A program made the position numbers and the translations under genes. Positions 29,423 through 39,649 of a stretch of 64,000 bases of DNA are shown here, one piece after another; position 1 is the first letter of the stretch; each line of letters begins with the position of its first letter. This DNA comes from Liopterus haemorrhoidalis (taxonomy: Eukaryota; Arthropoda; Insecta; Coleoptera; Dytiscidae), in NCBI GenBank assembly GCA_963971575.1, contig OZ020622.1:35246301-35310300 (forward strand). The letters run 5' to 3'. A model generated the notes under the pieces. It had not been told where the DNA came from and did not search any database. It saw nothing but the letters and a program-made list of their open reading frames with translations.

Positions 29423-30412
29423 CTAAAGATTTTCTTGAATTTTATAACCAAAAGCGTTGAACCAGGGAGTTCCAAAAATATTCATACCAGATGGCGAGTC
29501 TGCAACTAGAAGCTTCAGTTTGTGACTTTCAGAACCCACTTTAGCTGTAACTGTTAACCATCCTTTTAAAGGTACTCCCAAATTGCCGTATGTTGTCAGT
29601 TGTGATTTAACTGTAGCAAGTTTTGGAGAGCCTAGGGCTCTGTAACCTTCTAAACCAACCGTAGAACAAGTAGCTCCCGTATCCATCAACATACGGATTG
29701 TTTTTCCGTTAATGTCTACGTTTATGAAGTATCGTAAACCAGTTTCCTCGATGTGTGATAACACTGATACTTCATCACTCATGTCTCTCTTGTTCTTTCT
29801 GTTAAAACGGTTTTTTGGTTTGTCGAAATTACTAGCTTGAGAGCAGCAGACAGTTGCAATATGACCACGTTTATTGAATTTATGACACTTAGCCTTAAGA
29901 TATTTGCATTCTTGTCGTTCGTGCTTTACCTTGCAGTCTGGACAAGATTTGCCATAATTTAATTTCGTAGGTTGTGCTCGAGGTTCACGTGACTGTGAAC
30001 GTTTGTTTTTATATGTAGATGACATTTGCTGTACATTGGGCGAAGTTGGTGGTATGATCTCGTCAGGGTTCATTAGTAATGGATCGTTTTGTTCAACTCT
30101 AATCCATATTGCCCCCGGGATTGAACTATTACTATAAAACCTCCGCCGATATTCTCGCGGAGTGTTTTGATTGGCTAAGCTTACTACTGTTTGACGAAGA
30201 GTTGAGAATGTTGTCTGTTCTGATTGTGGCACAAACACTCTTTCGTTAGTATAGTTAGCCTTTCCAAACTTAGGAACGTAAACTTTCTCGTTCACCTTGA
30301 TCGTTCCAATTGCGTTGATGATGCTAGTTAACTGCATCGGCATCGCGACCAGTGACTTCGCTGCAATTACAAAATCGTTGTTAATTGCAGATCTTTGATA
30401 ATCGTCGTCCAC
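29423..30412 (-). CDS. Gypsy Gag-protease
   Basis: The 329-codon frame has a Cys-rich region (CPDCKVKHERQEC then CHKFNKRGHIATVC, a CCHC-like knuckle in which the second Cys is Phe-shifted) around residue 160-190, and an aspartic protease active site MLMDTGATCSTVG with the later SGMNIFGTPWFNAFGY segment. It stops at 29423; one nucleotide shift away, the start of the RT lead-in (SLARDVINAIEIEQPKVILE) is open, so a frameshift once joined Gag-PR to Pol. Gag N-terminus appears shorter than usual, so part may be deleted. Confidence 0.85.
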   Translation of the reverse strand: MDDDYQRSAINNDFVIAAKSLVAMPMQLTSIINAIGTIKVNEKVYVPKFGKANYTNERVFVPQSEQTTFSTLRQTVVSLANQNTPREYRRRFYSNSSIPGAIWIRVEQNDPLLMNPDEIIPPTSPNVQQMSSTYKNKRSQSREPRAQPTKLNYGKSCPDCKVKHERQECKYLKAKCHKFNKRGHIATVCCSQASNFDKPKNRFNRKNKRDMSDEVSVLSHIEETGLRYFINVDINGKTIRMLMDTGATCSTVGLEGYRALGSPKLATVKSQLTTYGNLGVPLKGWLTVTAKVGSESHKLKLLVADSPSGMNIFGTPWFNAFGYKIQENL

Positions 30413-30447
30413 GTCTTGGATCTGCTTAAGACTATACTGCTTTAATA

Positions 30448-30466
30448 AGATCCCATCCTCGTCGCC
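30448..30466 (-). other. primer binding site, tRNA-Ser type
   Basis: TGGCGACGAGGATGGGATC lies two bases inside the 5' LTR. It matches the complement of a tRNA-Ser(GCT) 3' end except for about two positions. Mag-like Gypsy elements use tRNA-Ser. Confidence 0.6.
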
Positions 30467-30469
30467 AAT

Positions 30470-30639
30470 TAATATGTTTTGATTACTGTGAATTAGTACA
30501 CACTTTGTATATAGAAATATATTTATTATAAGTTAATTAAAGCATGTAAACAGTTAATATAAAACAATATGTCAACTACTTAGTTTTAAAATTTTATGAC
30601 AATCTATTCATGACAGCTGATTGCTACGGAAACATAGCA
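30470..30639 (-). repeat. Gypsy 5' LTR (second element)
   Basis: 170-bp LTR, followed on the minus strand by the tRNA-Ser-type primer site. The LTR edge is read as TAATATG rather than TG because GTGAA flanks fit only that boundary. Confidence 0.93.
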
Positions 30640-30889
30640 GTGAACATATCTAGTAGTGCTACAATATGCACACCTTAGGGAACTGCATCTTACAGGCATA
30701 TGAGCACATTTGTCGTAACGTACATCAAGAGGAACTATTTTCTTGAAATTATTAATGGGTTTCCCTGAAGAACTTCTGCCCCGTTTCCTAGATTCTACTG
30801 CTTCTATTAATCCACGTTCTACTGATAAACGAAATAGTTTTAAAATATAATTGACAGAGGAGTCCGTGTATTCTCGGTGAAACATATTT

Positions 30890-31020
30890 AAAATAAGATT
30901 AATAAATAAAACACTCGGTAAGTTTCACAAATATCAGTTTAATATACTCTATACGTATTTCGGCAGTGACGCCATCAACAGGAGTTTCAATTACAAACTA
31001 AACTTATTTTTTAACAAATA
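30890..31020. other. Penelope-end relic inside piggyBac
   Basis: The segment TACGTATTTCGGCAGTGACG...CATCAACAGG (30952-30985) on the minus strand gives CTGTTGATGGC, a loop, GCCGAAA: a hammerhead-like core of the type found at Penelope ends. It appears inserted in the piggyBac pseudogene, but clear boundaries are not visible. Confidence 0.35.
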
Positions 31021-31815
31021 CATTTAGTGGGAACAAATATTATGGTAGGGAATACAAGTGTAAACCATATTGGCAGATAAGGGAAAAAAGAGAAAAAAGT
31101 TATTTACCGATTTATTAGGGGTGAGTTGAAATAGTTTTAGGTTAATATTTTTGGCATTAATTCTTCCCTGGTATAAAATAAATGCATTTGTTACGCTAGC
31201 ATCTACCAAATAAAAAAAAAATTCTTTGCCACCATTAATGCGATTTTCTATCAACTTCGTAGATACTTTTGAACATATCGAATTAATCGACATATCCCAT
31301 GTGTTTATTGTATTCAGTTGCCAATTTACGGCAAGGAATCTGTTCTGCAGAGCCATTTTTTCTTCTGGATGCTACTTATATAGTGGAAGAATTCTGATAA
31401 TTTGCCAGAAAAAGCATACTCCTGCGATCCATCCACTTCAAACACGCTAACCCATCTGAAGATATTCTCCAATCTATATCTCCTCGCTTCATTTGTTTGT
31501 CCGTTTTTATATCCGGAAATTGTTTCCTTCCTTTAAGAATAATTTCACAGGCGTAAATTACTTTAGACAGTAAACTTCTTTGAAGATCCACAGAGTTGAA
31601 ATAATTGTCGAAATAAACCTTATGATTCTTTCTGGCAAGTTCGCTTGTAAGGTCTAGAACAACACAAGTACCCAAGTTCTTTTCAGCTGTACCATTAATC
31701 TTCCCAGTATAAATTTGGAATTGACATATATCCGGTGGAGTCTGCTGGAACCCATACCTTGTACCCTCTTTTAGTGGGTTTCATCGGCATATATTGTCGT
31801 ATGCTGCTTCGCCCT

Positions 31816-32300
31816 TTAATTTAATTAACCTAAATTAGAACTCTGGATCTGTGCAAATTGAATGGCGGGTAACACTGTATAATAGAAACGTACCTTGGTG
31901 TTTTAGTGGCTAATTCTGCAGTTCAAATTGCAGCCTAGGCGAGAACAACCCCTATTTCCGACCTCAGTCGCGTTTTGGACCTCCAAAACTTACGCATCAC
32001 GTGCCTTCTTCGCATAGCGAATCCACAAATAAAACAGTATTATATTCTTCAAATACTGTTAACTAAACTCGCGGATAAATTTGGCACGTGCTACAAAGGG
32101 TTCCCCCCCTAGCAAAACGCCTACATTTGAACTACAACATTCGAAGAGAGACCTAAAATTGAATTTCGCAGCCAATTTATGCTCTTTTCCCCACCACCCC
32201 TACACCAAAAGTATGTTGCGCGCGGAACACACGCTGAGCAAGTTGCCATTAATACAACATTCTGTCTTATCGACACTTGTCAACATTTAGAATTGTCAAC
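31816..32300. other. no gene recognised
   Basis: The stretch contains no recognisable coding sequence. It contains GC-richer segments (CGCGCGGAACACACGC) and may be the 3' part of the Helitron represented by the helicase piece that follows. Confidence 0.35.
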
Positions 32301-32301
32301 T

Positions 32302-32676
32302 TCAATTTATCTTAAGTAGCAAATGCTCTTCCTTGTAGGACGTTTTCTCGTCATATTTATAAGAAAAGTCAAGAATCATGTGTCCACGAAATCTCTCCCA
32401 TAAAAATAAAGCATTCGCTGGAGCACAGTAAATGCAAATAAAAGCGAATGTGTGTCGTATTTGCTGCGACATTTGAAAAGTGACAGCTTCTTCGAGACAT
32501 TTTTGCAATTCTTCGTCAGATGAAAGAAGATTTCGATGAAACGCTGCTTTCTTGAACGTATTATATTGTACATTATTAACTATTCGCAGAAATTCGAATC
32601 CTGTTGCATCTGGAACGTGTAACAATAGCAGTCGAAGGTAGAAACGCTTCTGATCGTTTAAACCTACAGTGTACAA
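32302..32676 (-). pseudogene. Helitron helicase fragment
   Basis: The frame reads RFYLRLLLLHVPDATGFEFL, NTFKKAAFHRNLLSSDEEL, then TFAFICIYCAPANALFLWER. This is the linker region upstream of the Pif1-type helicase motifs in Helitron RepHel proteins (and their host-like annotations as ATP-dependent DNA helicase PIF1). The Rep nuclease and Walker motifs are absent. It ends at 32302 in a divergent tail, so it is a fragment. Confidence 0.75.
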
Positions 32677-32794
32677 GGAATAATATTATTTCCCCCACGT
32701 TTCCTTTTCGTCCACTTATTTCTATTGAAAACTTAGTGATATGGAATTTCAGTATATAAGAACTGATTCGTTGTCACATCACAACGTCTTCTTA

Positions 32795-32993
32795 CAGGAT
32801 TTAACCGCAGGGAGGAAACCGCCATTACACTCCTCCGTATAGGCCACTGTTGGTGGACCCATGGATACCTCTTTCGAGGTGAAGAGTCCCCTATCTGTGA
32901 GACGTGTAACACACATTTGTCTGTGTTACACATTTTAACTGAGTGTGTACAGTTCGAGGATGTCAGGGAGAGGTTAGGTCTGTGCTATGACCT
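32795..32993 (+). mobile_element. LINE ORF2 C-terminal fragment interrupted by E2
   Basis: Plus-strand codons (LRIGHCWWTHGYLFRGEESP ... CVQFEDVRERLGLCYDL) of the RNase H-bearing LINE stop exactly where E2 starts (32994). The expected continuation (GTCAGTTGCC) is not found beyond E2's far end. Confidence 0.85.
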
Positions 32994-33180
32994 TGTTATC
33001 GCCGATAGCTCGTGATCGGCTTGTCACACCGCGATCTATCGTACATCATTTTTATCCCCGAGACATGATCTATCGATCGCGACCCGTAAAACCGCTGTAT
33101 CATCGCATCTACACCGAAATCCAGGAATTCCGCGAGAATAAGGTTCATTTTCGCAAGACTGGGCGCGGCCTAGCGCTCTC

Positions 33181-33231
33181 ATTGGCCAGAACCTTACCCT
33201 CTCCAGTTTTCACTCAGCTCGCCTATAAATA
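33181..33231 (+). promoter_or_regulatory. E2 promoter: CCAAT-like and TATA boxes
   Basis: ATTGGCC (33181) followed by CTATAAATA (33223-33231), about 300 bp upstream of the ORF, in the same order as in E1 and E3. Confidence 0.65.
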
Positions 33232-33454
33232 CTGGTGTGTTTTCACACTCCGAGAGACTCTATCGACGACAACCAACACCGACAGAACTTCAAGCATCAA
33301 ACAGCTCTCCACAACAACAACAAAAACAAATCAACAAGGCTCTTCAAGACCTCCAAGACTCGCTCTCCAGCGAGTCCAACGATAGCGTGAGCTTGCGCTC
33401 GCTTCCTAGATCTCGCTAGACAAACAGCAAGAGACGCGTTTCCATTCGCCTTCA

Positions 33455-33715
33455 GCGAACCCGACTCCCAAGAGCAGAGCCGCCGCCTTCCGCCGCCGCT
33501 CGCTCGGGCCACACCTCGCTTCGCTACTAGCAGAGTTGTCGCCTACAGGACCAGCTTCGCTCACCAGCGAACAGAGCAGAGCCGCCGCCATCAGCTGCCG
33601 CTCGCTCAGGCCGCCCTCGCTTCGCTACAAGCCGAGTCGCAGCCTACAGGACCCGCTTCGCTCTCCAGCGAACCAGCAGAGCCGCCGCCTTCCGCTGCCG
33701 CTCGCTACCGTCAAC
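33455..33715 (+). repeat. E2 leader minisatellite (~101-112-bp units)
   Basis: Three copies of a unit with CCTCGCTTCGCTAC and AGCAGAGCCGCCGCC recur at about 33455, 33567 and 33668, overlapping the start of the ORF. Confidence 0.8.
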
Positions 33716-34348
33716 ATCGTCAGCCATCCACACCGTTCCACGCTGGCCCGCCGTCGAGGAAAGCCATCGTTACGCCGCTACCGTGAGCGGACAGCCTTCC
33801 GACGCCGCCTCCGACCAGTCAACACGGTGCCATCCTACTCCAAGGTGCCCCGGTTCACGCAGCGTCAGCTGTGGTACAACGCCGACCCGCGAGCACGCCT
33901 GTTCGCGCCGCCGACGCCACCTCCAGCACGATCGTACGCCGCCCGCAGCGACCCCCGCCTTGTGAGGACCCGAACGGAACAGCACGCCGGCCCCAATCCG
34001 AGCGTAGCACCCACCATCAGCTTGCTGCCCACGGACACGACCACTGCTGCCTCCACTGTGCGTAGCCACGCACGGCCAACTACTCCAGGACGCTCAGTGT
34101 CGTACACGCCGCCGTTGACGTCGCGACGCCCGCAGAGCTCCACGCCAACCGCTGCTCCCACACGCAGCGTTACGACACCGCAACAGGAACTCCTTGACGC
34201 CATCTTCGGCCCGATATCGCCGTCACCGCCGACATCGTCTGCCAACACACCGCTGACCTCCTGGTCACCCATCCAACTCCTACCACCGCTCAGAAGCCCG
34301 CCCCCACAGGCGTACAAACGCAACGCACGACGGCGCCTGGACTTCTAA
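33536..34348 (+). CDS. E-family Arg/Pro-rich protein (E2)
   Basis: A 270-codon frame in very GC-rich sequence. Residues ~70-125 hold STLARRRGKPSLRRYRERTA, FRRRLRP and DPRARLFAPP, closely matching E1 block by block with the same spacing. The middle is Thr/Pro/Ala-rich. LLDAIFGPISP corresponds to E1 LIELFGPETP, and the protein ends KRNARRRLDF, like E3 (TSRKRLSF). The first ~50 codons overlap leader repeats, so the true start could be a later in-frame codon. The GC content is far above the flanks. Several opposite-strand frames here are shadows of this codon bias. Confidence 0.7.
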   Translation: MSPTGPASLTSEQSRAAAISCRSLRPPSLRYKPSRSLQDPLRSPANQQSRRLPLPLATVNIVSHPHRSTLARRRGKPSLRRYRERTAFRRRLRPVNTVPSYSKVPRFTQRQLWYNADPRARLFAPPTPPPARSYAARSDPRLVRTRTEQHAGPNPSVAPTISLLPTDTTTAASTVRSHARPTTPGRSVSYTPPLTSRRPQSSTPTAAPTRSVTTPQQELLDAIFGPISPSPPTSSANTPLTSWSPIQLLPPLRSPPPQAYKRNARRRLDF

Positions 34349-34590
34349 GCCCACCACATCCATATTTATCAATCCCATACATGTTTCTTCAGATCATTTA
34401 CCTTTTCTTTTGCATTAATAATTCATATCGATGTATTATCAATTTTCTTATAACAATAAATGTATAAACACACTTGTTTCGTTTCAATTGTACTCTTCCT
34501 TAGGGTAAACACGCTCTCTTTCAGACGCTTAGTGCGACCAGTTTCTACCATCCCCGTCTAGCGGCATACTGTCAACCCAGCTCGTGAGCT

Positions 34591-35200
34591 CATGGGGTTC
34601 TTCCTGCAGGATTAACCGCAGGGAGGAAACCGCCATCACACGCCTTCGTATAGGTCACTGTTGGTGGACCCATGGACACCTCCTTCGAGGTGAAGAGTCC
34701 CCTGTCTGTGAGACGTGTAACACAGATTTGTCTGTGTTACACATTTTAACCGAATGTGTACAGTTCGAGGATGTCAGGGAGAGGTTAGGCCTGTGCTATG
34801 ACCTGTCAGTTGCCTTAGGTGACGACAGAGTACTCATGGACAGGCTGATACTCTTCCTGAGAGAATCGAACTTACTGTTTTATGTGTGAAATCTTGCACC
34901 TTATTTTAATGTGTTTCTATTTATTGACTGTGATATTCGATGGTAATTGGCCCCTTTACAGCCTCTTACCATCACCCTGAGTCTGTTCAAATTTTCGAAC
35001 AGACCTTTTATATTATTTATTTGTGTTTGTCAGTGCAAGATTTCTTTTATTGAGTATGCGTATTTTTAATGATTTTATTTATTTATTTATTTATTGTCTA
35101 AATTTTTGTTTTTAATATATAGTCTAGTCATTTAGATGGGCTGCGTTAGGCGCAAATAGCCTTTGTTGCTGTGCGCCAAAAATTTCAACTAACTAACTAA
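34591..35200 (+). mobile_element. 5'-truncated LINE 3' end inserted in E2
   Basis: Starts at TGGGGTTCTTCCTGCAGG and keeps the last ~100 codons of ORF2 (RLRIGHCWWTHGHLLRGEES to LRESNLLFYV, stop at 34889), the 3' UTR and (TAAC)n tail. The 14-bp duplication CCAGCTCGTGAGCT lies at 34577-34590 and 35201-35214. This is the cleanest copy of the family end. Confidence 0.95.
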
Positions 35201-35301
35201 CCAGCTCGTGAGCTAGCCTGGGTACTGTGTTCAGGGTAGTGACCTGTCGATCTTATACTGGGGATCTACCTCCTGCAACAACCTGGGCCTGATTTTCTTA
35301 T

Positions 35302-35577
35302 TCAGTTACACTGCTTGGTGCCGTCCGGGTAGAGGATTAGTCTGTCTTGTCTGTACAAATTAAAGTTTTTGAAAAATATTTTGTCAGTAGTTTTAAGTTT
35401 TGTGTCGTTAATAGTCATTATGTCAATTGAATGTAAGTCCAGAAAATAATTAAGTTCGTTTTGTTTTGCAAATAGACCATTGGCGTTCCATGAAGCTATT
35501 ATTAAGTTTTTATATGCCATATTTGTTTGCGTTAGCTGCAAAATCAACAAAAATGTTGAGTCGTGTGAATGTGTCAT
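35302..35577 (-). pseudogene. Jockey-type LINE ORF2 start (endonuclease), truncated
   Basis: Encodes MAYKNLIIASWNANGLFAKQ and IDIMTINDTKLK, the first motifs (WNANG and the E/DTKL block) of the APE-type endonuclease that nicks target DNA. The catalytic Glu of the usual NET(K/R)L motif is Asp here. It ends near 35310 at the junction with E2, after YRQDRLILYPDGTK. It overlaps the end of ORF1 as in the LINE at 60.9 kb. Confidence 0.85.
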
Positions 35578-38500
35578 TTGGGCTGGATTTAAGTGTGTTG
35601 ATTAAGTCTCTAACCGCATGTAGCATACCTTTAAGATTAACAATTTGATTAAGTTCATTAAGTTCAGCACAAAGATCACCAACGGTGTTATATTCATTGT
35701 TTTGGGTGTGGGCACTAGTAGAGGGCTGATTTATAGCTCTTTCACTAGGGAGCACTTTATTTGGGGCGTTCACTCTAGAAAAAGGTAACGGTGGGAAATT
35801 ATTTATGTTAGTATTATTTTTTGAGTATTATTACTTGAGTATTCCTGCTGATTGTTGTTCCTGGTCCAAGGGTTGTACGTTGGTAATGGGGCAGGTATGT
35901 AATTAGACTGTGATTGGGGAATATTCTCTGCTCTTCTTTTTTTAATTGCGTTTATTTTTGCGATGTATACTTTGCATTCCACTGAGCTGGCTGAGTAATT
36001 ACCATCACAGTTGATACATTTAAGAGGTTTTTCACCTTTGCAATCCCATGTGAGGTGAGATTCTGCGCACTTGCAACAATTGGGGGACAGGTTGCAGTTT
36101 TTGGTGGCGTGCCCCCAAACCTGGCAGCGACGACACTGTATTATTGTTCTTTTATTGTAATGTTTTTCCCAGTCTACTTTCACGTAGCTGAGAAATTTGT
36201 TTTTATTTTTCATAGAATCTAATGTCTCTGAGTTGTCAGTGATGTCAGTGATTATAAGGTATAGCGGTCTTATTTTCGTGAACATTTTAATTATGTCTAG
36301 TACCTTTGTTCCGTTTTCGATCAGCTCATCTTTAAGTTCTTCTAAACTTATTCCGATGTCTAGTCCCTTACATACAAAACCAAAAGTTTTTTCGGCTTTA
36401 GTTGAGTATGTAAAAAACTCTTTTTTTTCTTTTTTGAACTCTTCAATTACTTTTTTTCTTTCATCTGGGTTTTGGATGAAAACATGTGAGTGTTTCCCTC
36501 GTGTATTTGTCGTGGAACTTTTGAGTTACATATTTTTTTAGGAAATTTAGAAATTTTTTAGATTCTTTTGGTCTTCCTTTGATTATTAATGGGGGGGGGG
36601 CGTTTTTCTTTAGGAGCTTCCTGTATTTCGACATCAATGGATTCGCAATCTGATAGCGCCTCATAGGAGTTATTGGTGGGTATATTATACTCTATAATTG
36701 GAGGTTCTAAGACTATTGCGGTTTTATTATTTTTGTTTTTATTTTTGTTGTTTTTAATTATTGTGAATGGCGGTTCATTTTTGTGATACATTTAAGAGGG
36801 TTTTCACCTTTGCAATCCCATGTGAGGTGAGATTCTGCGCACTTGCAACAATTGGGGACAGGTTGCAGTTTTTGGTGGCGTGCCCCCAAGCCTGGCAGGG
36901 ACGACACTGTATTATTGTTCTTTTATTGTAATGTTTCTCCCAGTCTACTTTCACGTAGCTGAGAAATTTGTTTTTATTTTTCATAGAATCTAATGTCTCT
37001 GAGTTGTCAGTGATTATAAGGTATAGCGGTCTTATTTTCGTGAACATTTTAATTATGTCTAGTATCTTTGTTCCGTTTTCGATCAGCTCATCTTTAAGTT
37101 CTTCTAAACTTATTTCGATGTCTAGTCCCTTACATACAAAACCAAAAGTTTTTTCGGCTTTGGTTGAGTATGTAAAAAACTCTTTTTTTTCTTTTTTGAA
37201 CTCTTCAATTACTTTTTTTCTTTCATCTGGGTTTTGGATGAAAACATTAGTGTTTCTCTCGTGTATTTGACGTGGAACTTTTGAGTTACATATTTTTTTA
37301 GGAAATTTATAAATTTTCTAGATTCTCTTGGTCTTCCTTTGATTATTAATGGGGGGGGGGGCGTTTTTCTTTAGAAGCTTCCTGTATTTCGACATTAATG
37401 GATTCGCAATCTGATAGCGCCTCATAGGAGTTATTGGTGGGTATATTATACTCCATAATTGGAGGTTCTAAGACTATTGCGGCTTTATTATTTTTGTTAT
37501 TTTTAATTATTGTGAATGGCGGTTCATTTTTGTGATACATTTAAGAGGTTTTTCACCTTTGCAATCCCATGTGAGGTGAGATTCCGCGCACTTGCAACAA
37601 TCGGGGGACAGGTTGCAGTTTTTTGGTGGCGTGGCCCCAAGCCTGGCAGCGACGACACTGAATTATCATCCTTTTATTGAAATGTTTTTCCCAGTCTACT
37701 TTTACGTAGCTGAGAAATTTATTCTTATTTTTCATGGAGTCCAAAGTTTCTGAGTTCTCTGTGATTATTAGATAAAGAGGACTGATTTTTGTGTACATTT
37801 TAATTGCCTTCAGCACTTTTGTGCCATTTTCAATGAGTTCTTTTTTTAATTCTTCTATGGTAATTTCTATGTCCAAACCTTTCAATACAAAGCCATAAGT
37901 TTTTTCAGTTTTGGTCGAGTATGTATAAAACTCAATTTTTTCTTTTTTGAATTCTTCTATAACGGTTTTTCTTTCTTCTAGATTTTTAATGAAAACATTA
38001 GTTTTTCTCTTGTGTATTTTATGTGAAACTTATGTGACACATATTTTTTGAGGAAATTGATGATTTTTTTTGACTCTTTAGGTCTACCTTTAATTATTAT
38101 TGGGGGAGGGCGTTTTTCTTTAGGAGATTCCGGAATGTCAACTTCAATTGATTCGCAGTCCGATAACACCTCATAGGTGTTATTAGTGGGTACATTGTAC
38201 TCAATAATTGACGGTTCCAAAACTGTTTTAGGTTTGATTTTTTTATTTTTATTTTTGTTCCTCTTAATTATCGTGAATGGTGGTTCATTTTTGTTGTTAT
38301 CTTCGTTGTTTATTTCCATCAGGTAGTTTTTGATAGTATCATCACTACCTGTGGAATTAGCTTCCGTTTCTTTGCCCGGAGTTATTTTTTTATTATGTGA
38401 TTCGTCGCTGTGTACTGTGTATGTTTCAGAGTCTGTGCTACTGATATTATATTTGTTGTACGGTCTTTTTAGAGTATTTTTATTATTAATATCACTAATT

Positions 38501-38664
38501 TCACTAGATCTTTTAGTTTCCGAGGAGGAATTGTATGTGCAACTTGTGTTCATATATTTAATGGATGTGGTTTCATTATTTGTATTATTTTTGGTCACAT
38601 TTTTTAAACTAATTTTACGTAAATTAACTGCCCGGCCTGCGGCGTTTACGAACAATGAACTCAC
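35510..38664 (-). pseudogene. Jockey-type LINE ORF1 with triplicated middle segment
   Basis: The N-terminal part (38664-37978) is Ser/Asn/Lys-rich. The next region has the pre-zinc-finger domain (MKGLDIEITIEELKKELIEN, 37885) and three CCHC knuckles (RRCQVWGHATKNC, CCKCAESHLTWDC, CINCDG; 36190-36000), the RNA-binding part of ORF1. A ~750-770-bp segment from just after the first knuckles back to NEPPFTIIK occurs three times (35.99-36.78, 36.78-37.53, 37.53-38.3 kb). Frames are broken in each copy, including by a poly-G tract (36591-36600 and 37349-37359). ORF1 protein normally coats LINE RNA. Confidence 0.85.
36012..38290. repeat. tandem triplication within LINE ORF1 (~750-770 bp)
   Basis: The junction sequence joining GTTCATTTTTG to TGATACATTTAAGAGG appears at about 36783 and 37532, where normal ORF1 order would not place the N-terminal part next to the third knuckle. 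The copies are ~90% or more alike by eye, differing by small indels such as the poly-G length. Confidence 0.88.
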
Positions 38665-38713
38665 TGTTTATTTATTTTGTAAATTTTTTTTCGTAAGAAA
38701 TATAATTTTTTTT

Positions 38714-39530
38714 TCACCTAGACTTTAAAAATATTTTATTAGGAACTTGAACGACGGAGAAATACACAAACACGTTTACTCTCCACGGGACAATCTCGAT
38801 TAAACAACCTGGTGGTAAGGTATCTGTCCACTCTGGCTTTATTCGTTTTCCTTTAAATAACACCAAGGGAGGAATCGCAGAACCCATGGCACTGCCACAA
38901 GAAACTATTGTGACGTTTTGTCCATGCTTATTTCCTACCAGGTGCATTCGTTTGGGTCTCTTTTTTGCTAGGACAGATTGTTCGTGATGTAATGTCAAAC
39001 AACATCCTTTCGCATCCATAGTATAGATGCATTAAGGCTTGTCCATAATGTCCAAGTTAGTAAGAATTTCTTGCAGTTTTCCAAAATGGTCGTTTACGAT
39101 TTATTTAGTTTTTGGGCTCTAGCAGGGTTCATACTTTGAGCTTTACGATTTCTAATTTGTGAATGGCGATTTAGGAATCCTTTAAGCCAAAAGCGACCGG
39201 CCGTTTTCATTTCTTCATTGAATTGATGTTTAATTTAATTTGTATTGCAAAAATTCAAGACACATCGGCGTAATACTTTCGCAGTTGACGGCAAGCCTAC
39301 TTCAGCTAAGCGAATGATCCTTCCACACAATTCTTCTTCTTGTTCTATACTAAGAACAGCTTTGCGTCCCATACAACATTTTAACGTTTTATGATTTTTT
39401 AAATAATCTGTCAGGGTTCTACGAGGTACTAAGAACTGAGTACTGGCTAAATTAACAGACATGCCATCGTCAACAGCTGTTAAGGTACGCTGCATATCTT
39501 CTTGGGTCCATTTTCCTCTTATTCATCGAT
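38714..39530 (-). pseudogene. pogo/Tigger-type transposase fragments
   Basis: 39235-39495 encodes a psq-type HTH start (SVNLASTQFLVPRRTLTDYL then GRKAVLSIEQEEELCGRII). 38714-39019 encodes part of the DDE domain (VTIVSCGSAMGSAIPPLVLF, KGKRIKPEWTD). This order fits jerky/pogo-like transposases. The segment between them and the catalytic Asp pair are decayed and the C-terminus is absent. Confidence 0.75.
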
Positions 39531-39649
39531 TCCTCTGCGTAGGCACGGTGGTCATAAAAAAAAAAAACATGGATAAATTCAAACCAAGAATGATTTGTTA
39601 ATTAAATAGGCCATATAAGTAAAATATTGCTTAGGGTCTATAACGTATA

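Larger units (their letters stand above)
28221..30639 (-). mobile_element. Gypsy element with identical 170-bp LTRs, RT deleted
   Basis: LTRs 28221-28390 and 30470-30639 are identical, starting TAATATG and ending CATAGCA; GTGAA flanks both sides (28216-28220, 30640-30644), and it lies inside piggyBac C-terminal codons. On the minus strand a primer site at 30448-30466 (TGGCGACGAGGATGGGATC) fits a tRNA-Ser(GCT)-type 3' end, and a polypurine tract (GGAGGGGAGGAAT) precedes the 3' LTR. The element lacks RT and RNase H. Its young age follows from the identical LTRs. Confidence 0.93.
27834..31815 (-). mobile_element. piggyBac element, 5' end missing, carrying a Gypsy insertion
   Basis: The 3' end lies at about 27838, where TTAA is followed by CCCTTTGAGGAC, similar to the CCGTTTGAGTGC end of the piggyBac at 3073. 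Transposase sequence runs on the minus strand from about 31815 to 28140, interrupted by the Gypsy element at 28221-30639. Upstream of 31815 the catalytic domain start is lost. The repeat F1 also shows a similar CCCTTTGA string at this place in F2, so the exact right boundary is less certain than the coding part. Confidence 0.75.
28140..31815 (-). pseudogene. piggyBac transposase, truncated and interrupted
   Basis: The minus strand encodes RQYMPMKPTKRGYKVWVPAD at 31810-31750, then VVLDLTSELARKNHKVYFDN and SDGLACLKWMDRRSMLFLAN (31675-31376), then a DASVTNAFILYQ segment (31200-31180), and the C-terminal Cys-rich domain start KRGRSSSGKP...DVRYDKCAHMPV...RCAYC (30885-30645). After the Gypsy insertion the domain resumes at 28215 with KCSTCDVGLCLNKEQ. 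The D of KVYFDN is a catalytic Asp of this family. Several stops and frameshifts occur. The lost first half means no active protein. Confidence 0.88.
32994..35280 (+). mobile_element. E2: LTR-like element with its own ORF, ACCT duplication
   Basis: Begins TGTTATCGCC and ends CTCCTGCAACA, flanked by ACCT (32990-32993 and 35281-35284). Without the LINE tail inserted at 34591-35200 (plus one duplication) it is about 1.66 kb. It has ATTGGCC at 33181, CTATAAATA at 33223-33231, a ~101-112-bp GC-rich leader repeat, a 270-codon ORF and AATAAATGTATAAA at about 34456, the same polyadenylation-region string as E1. The beyond-E2 flank does not continue the LINE that precedes it, so the ACCT match alone is weaker evidence here than in E1 and E3. 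Confidence 0.7.

Noticed and set aside
33297..34323. Several long frames on the minus strand and in other phases within E2
   Set aside because: The region is very GC-rich, which suppresses stops in all frames. Only the plus frame 33536-34348 has motifs shared with E1 and E3.
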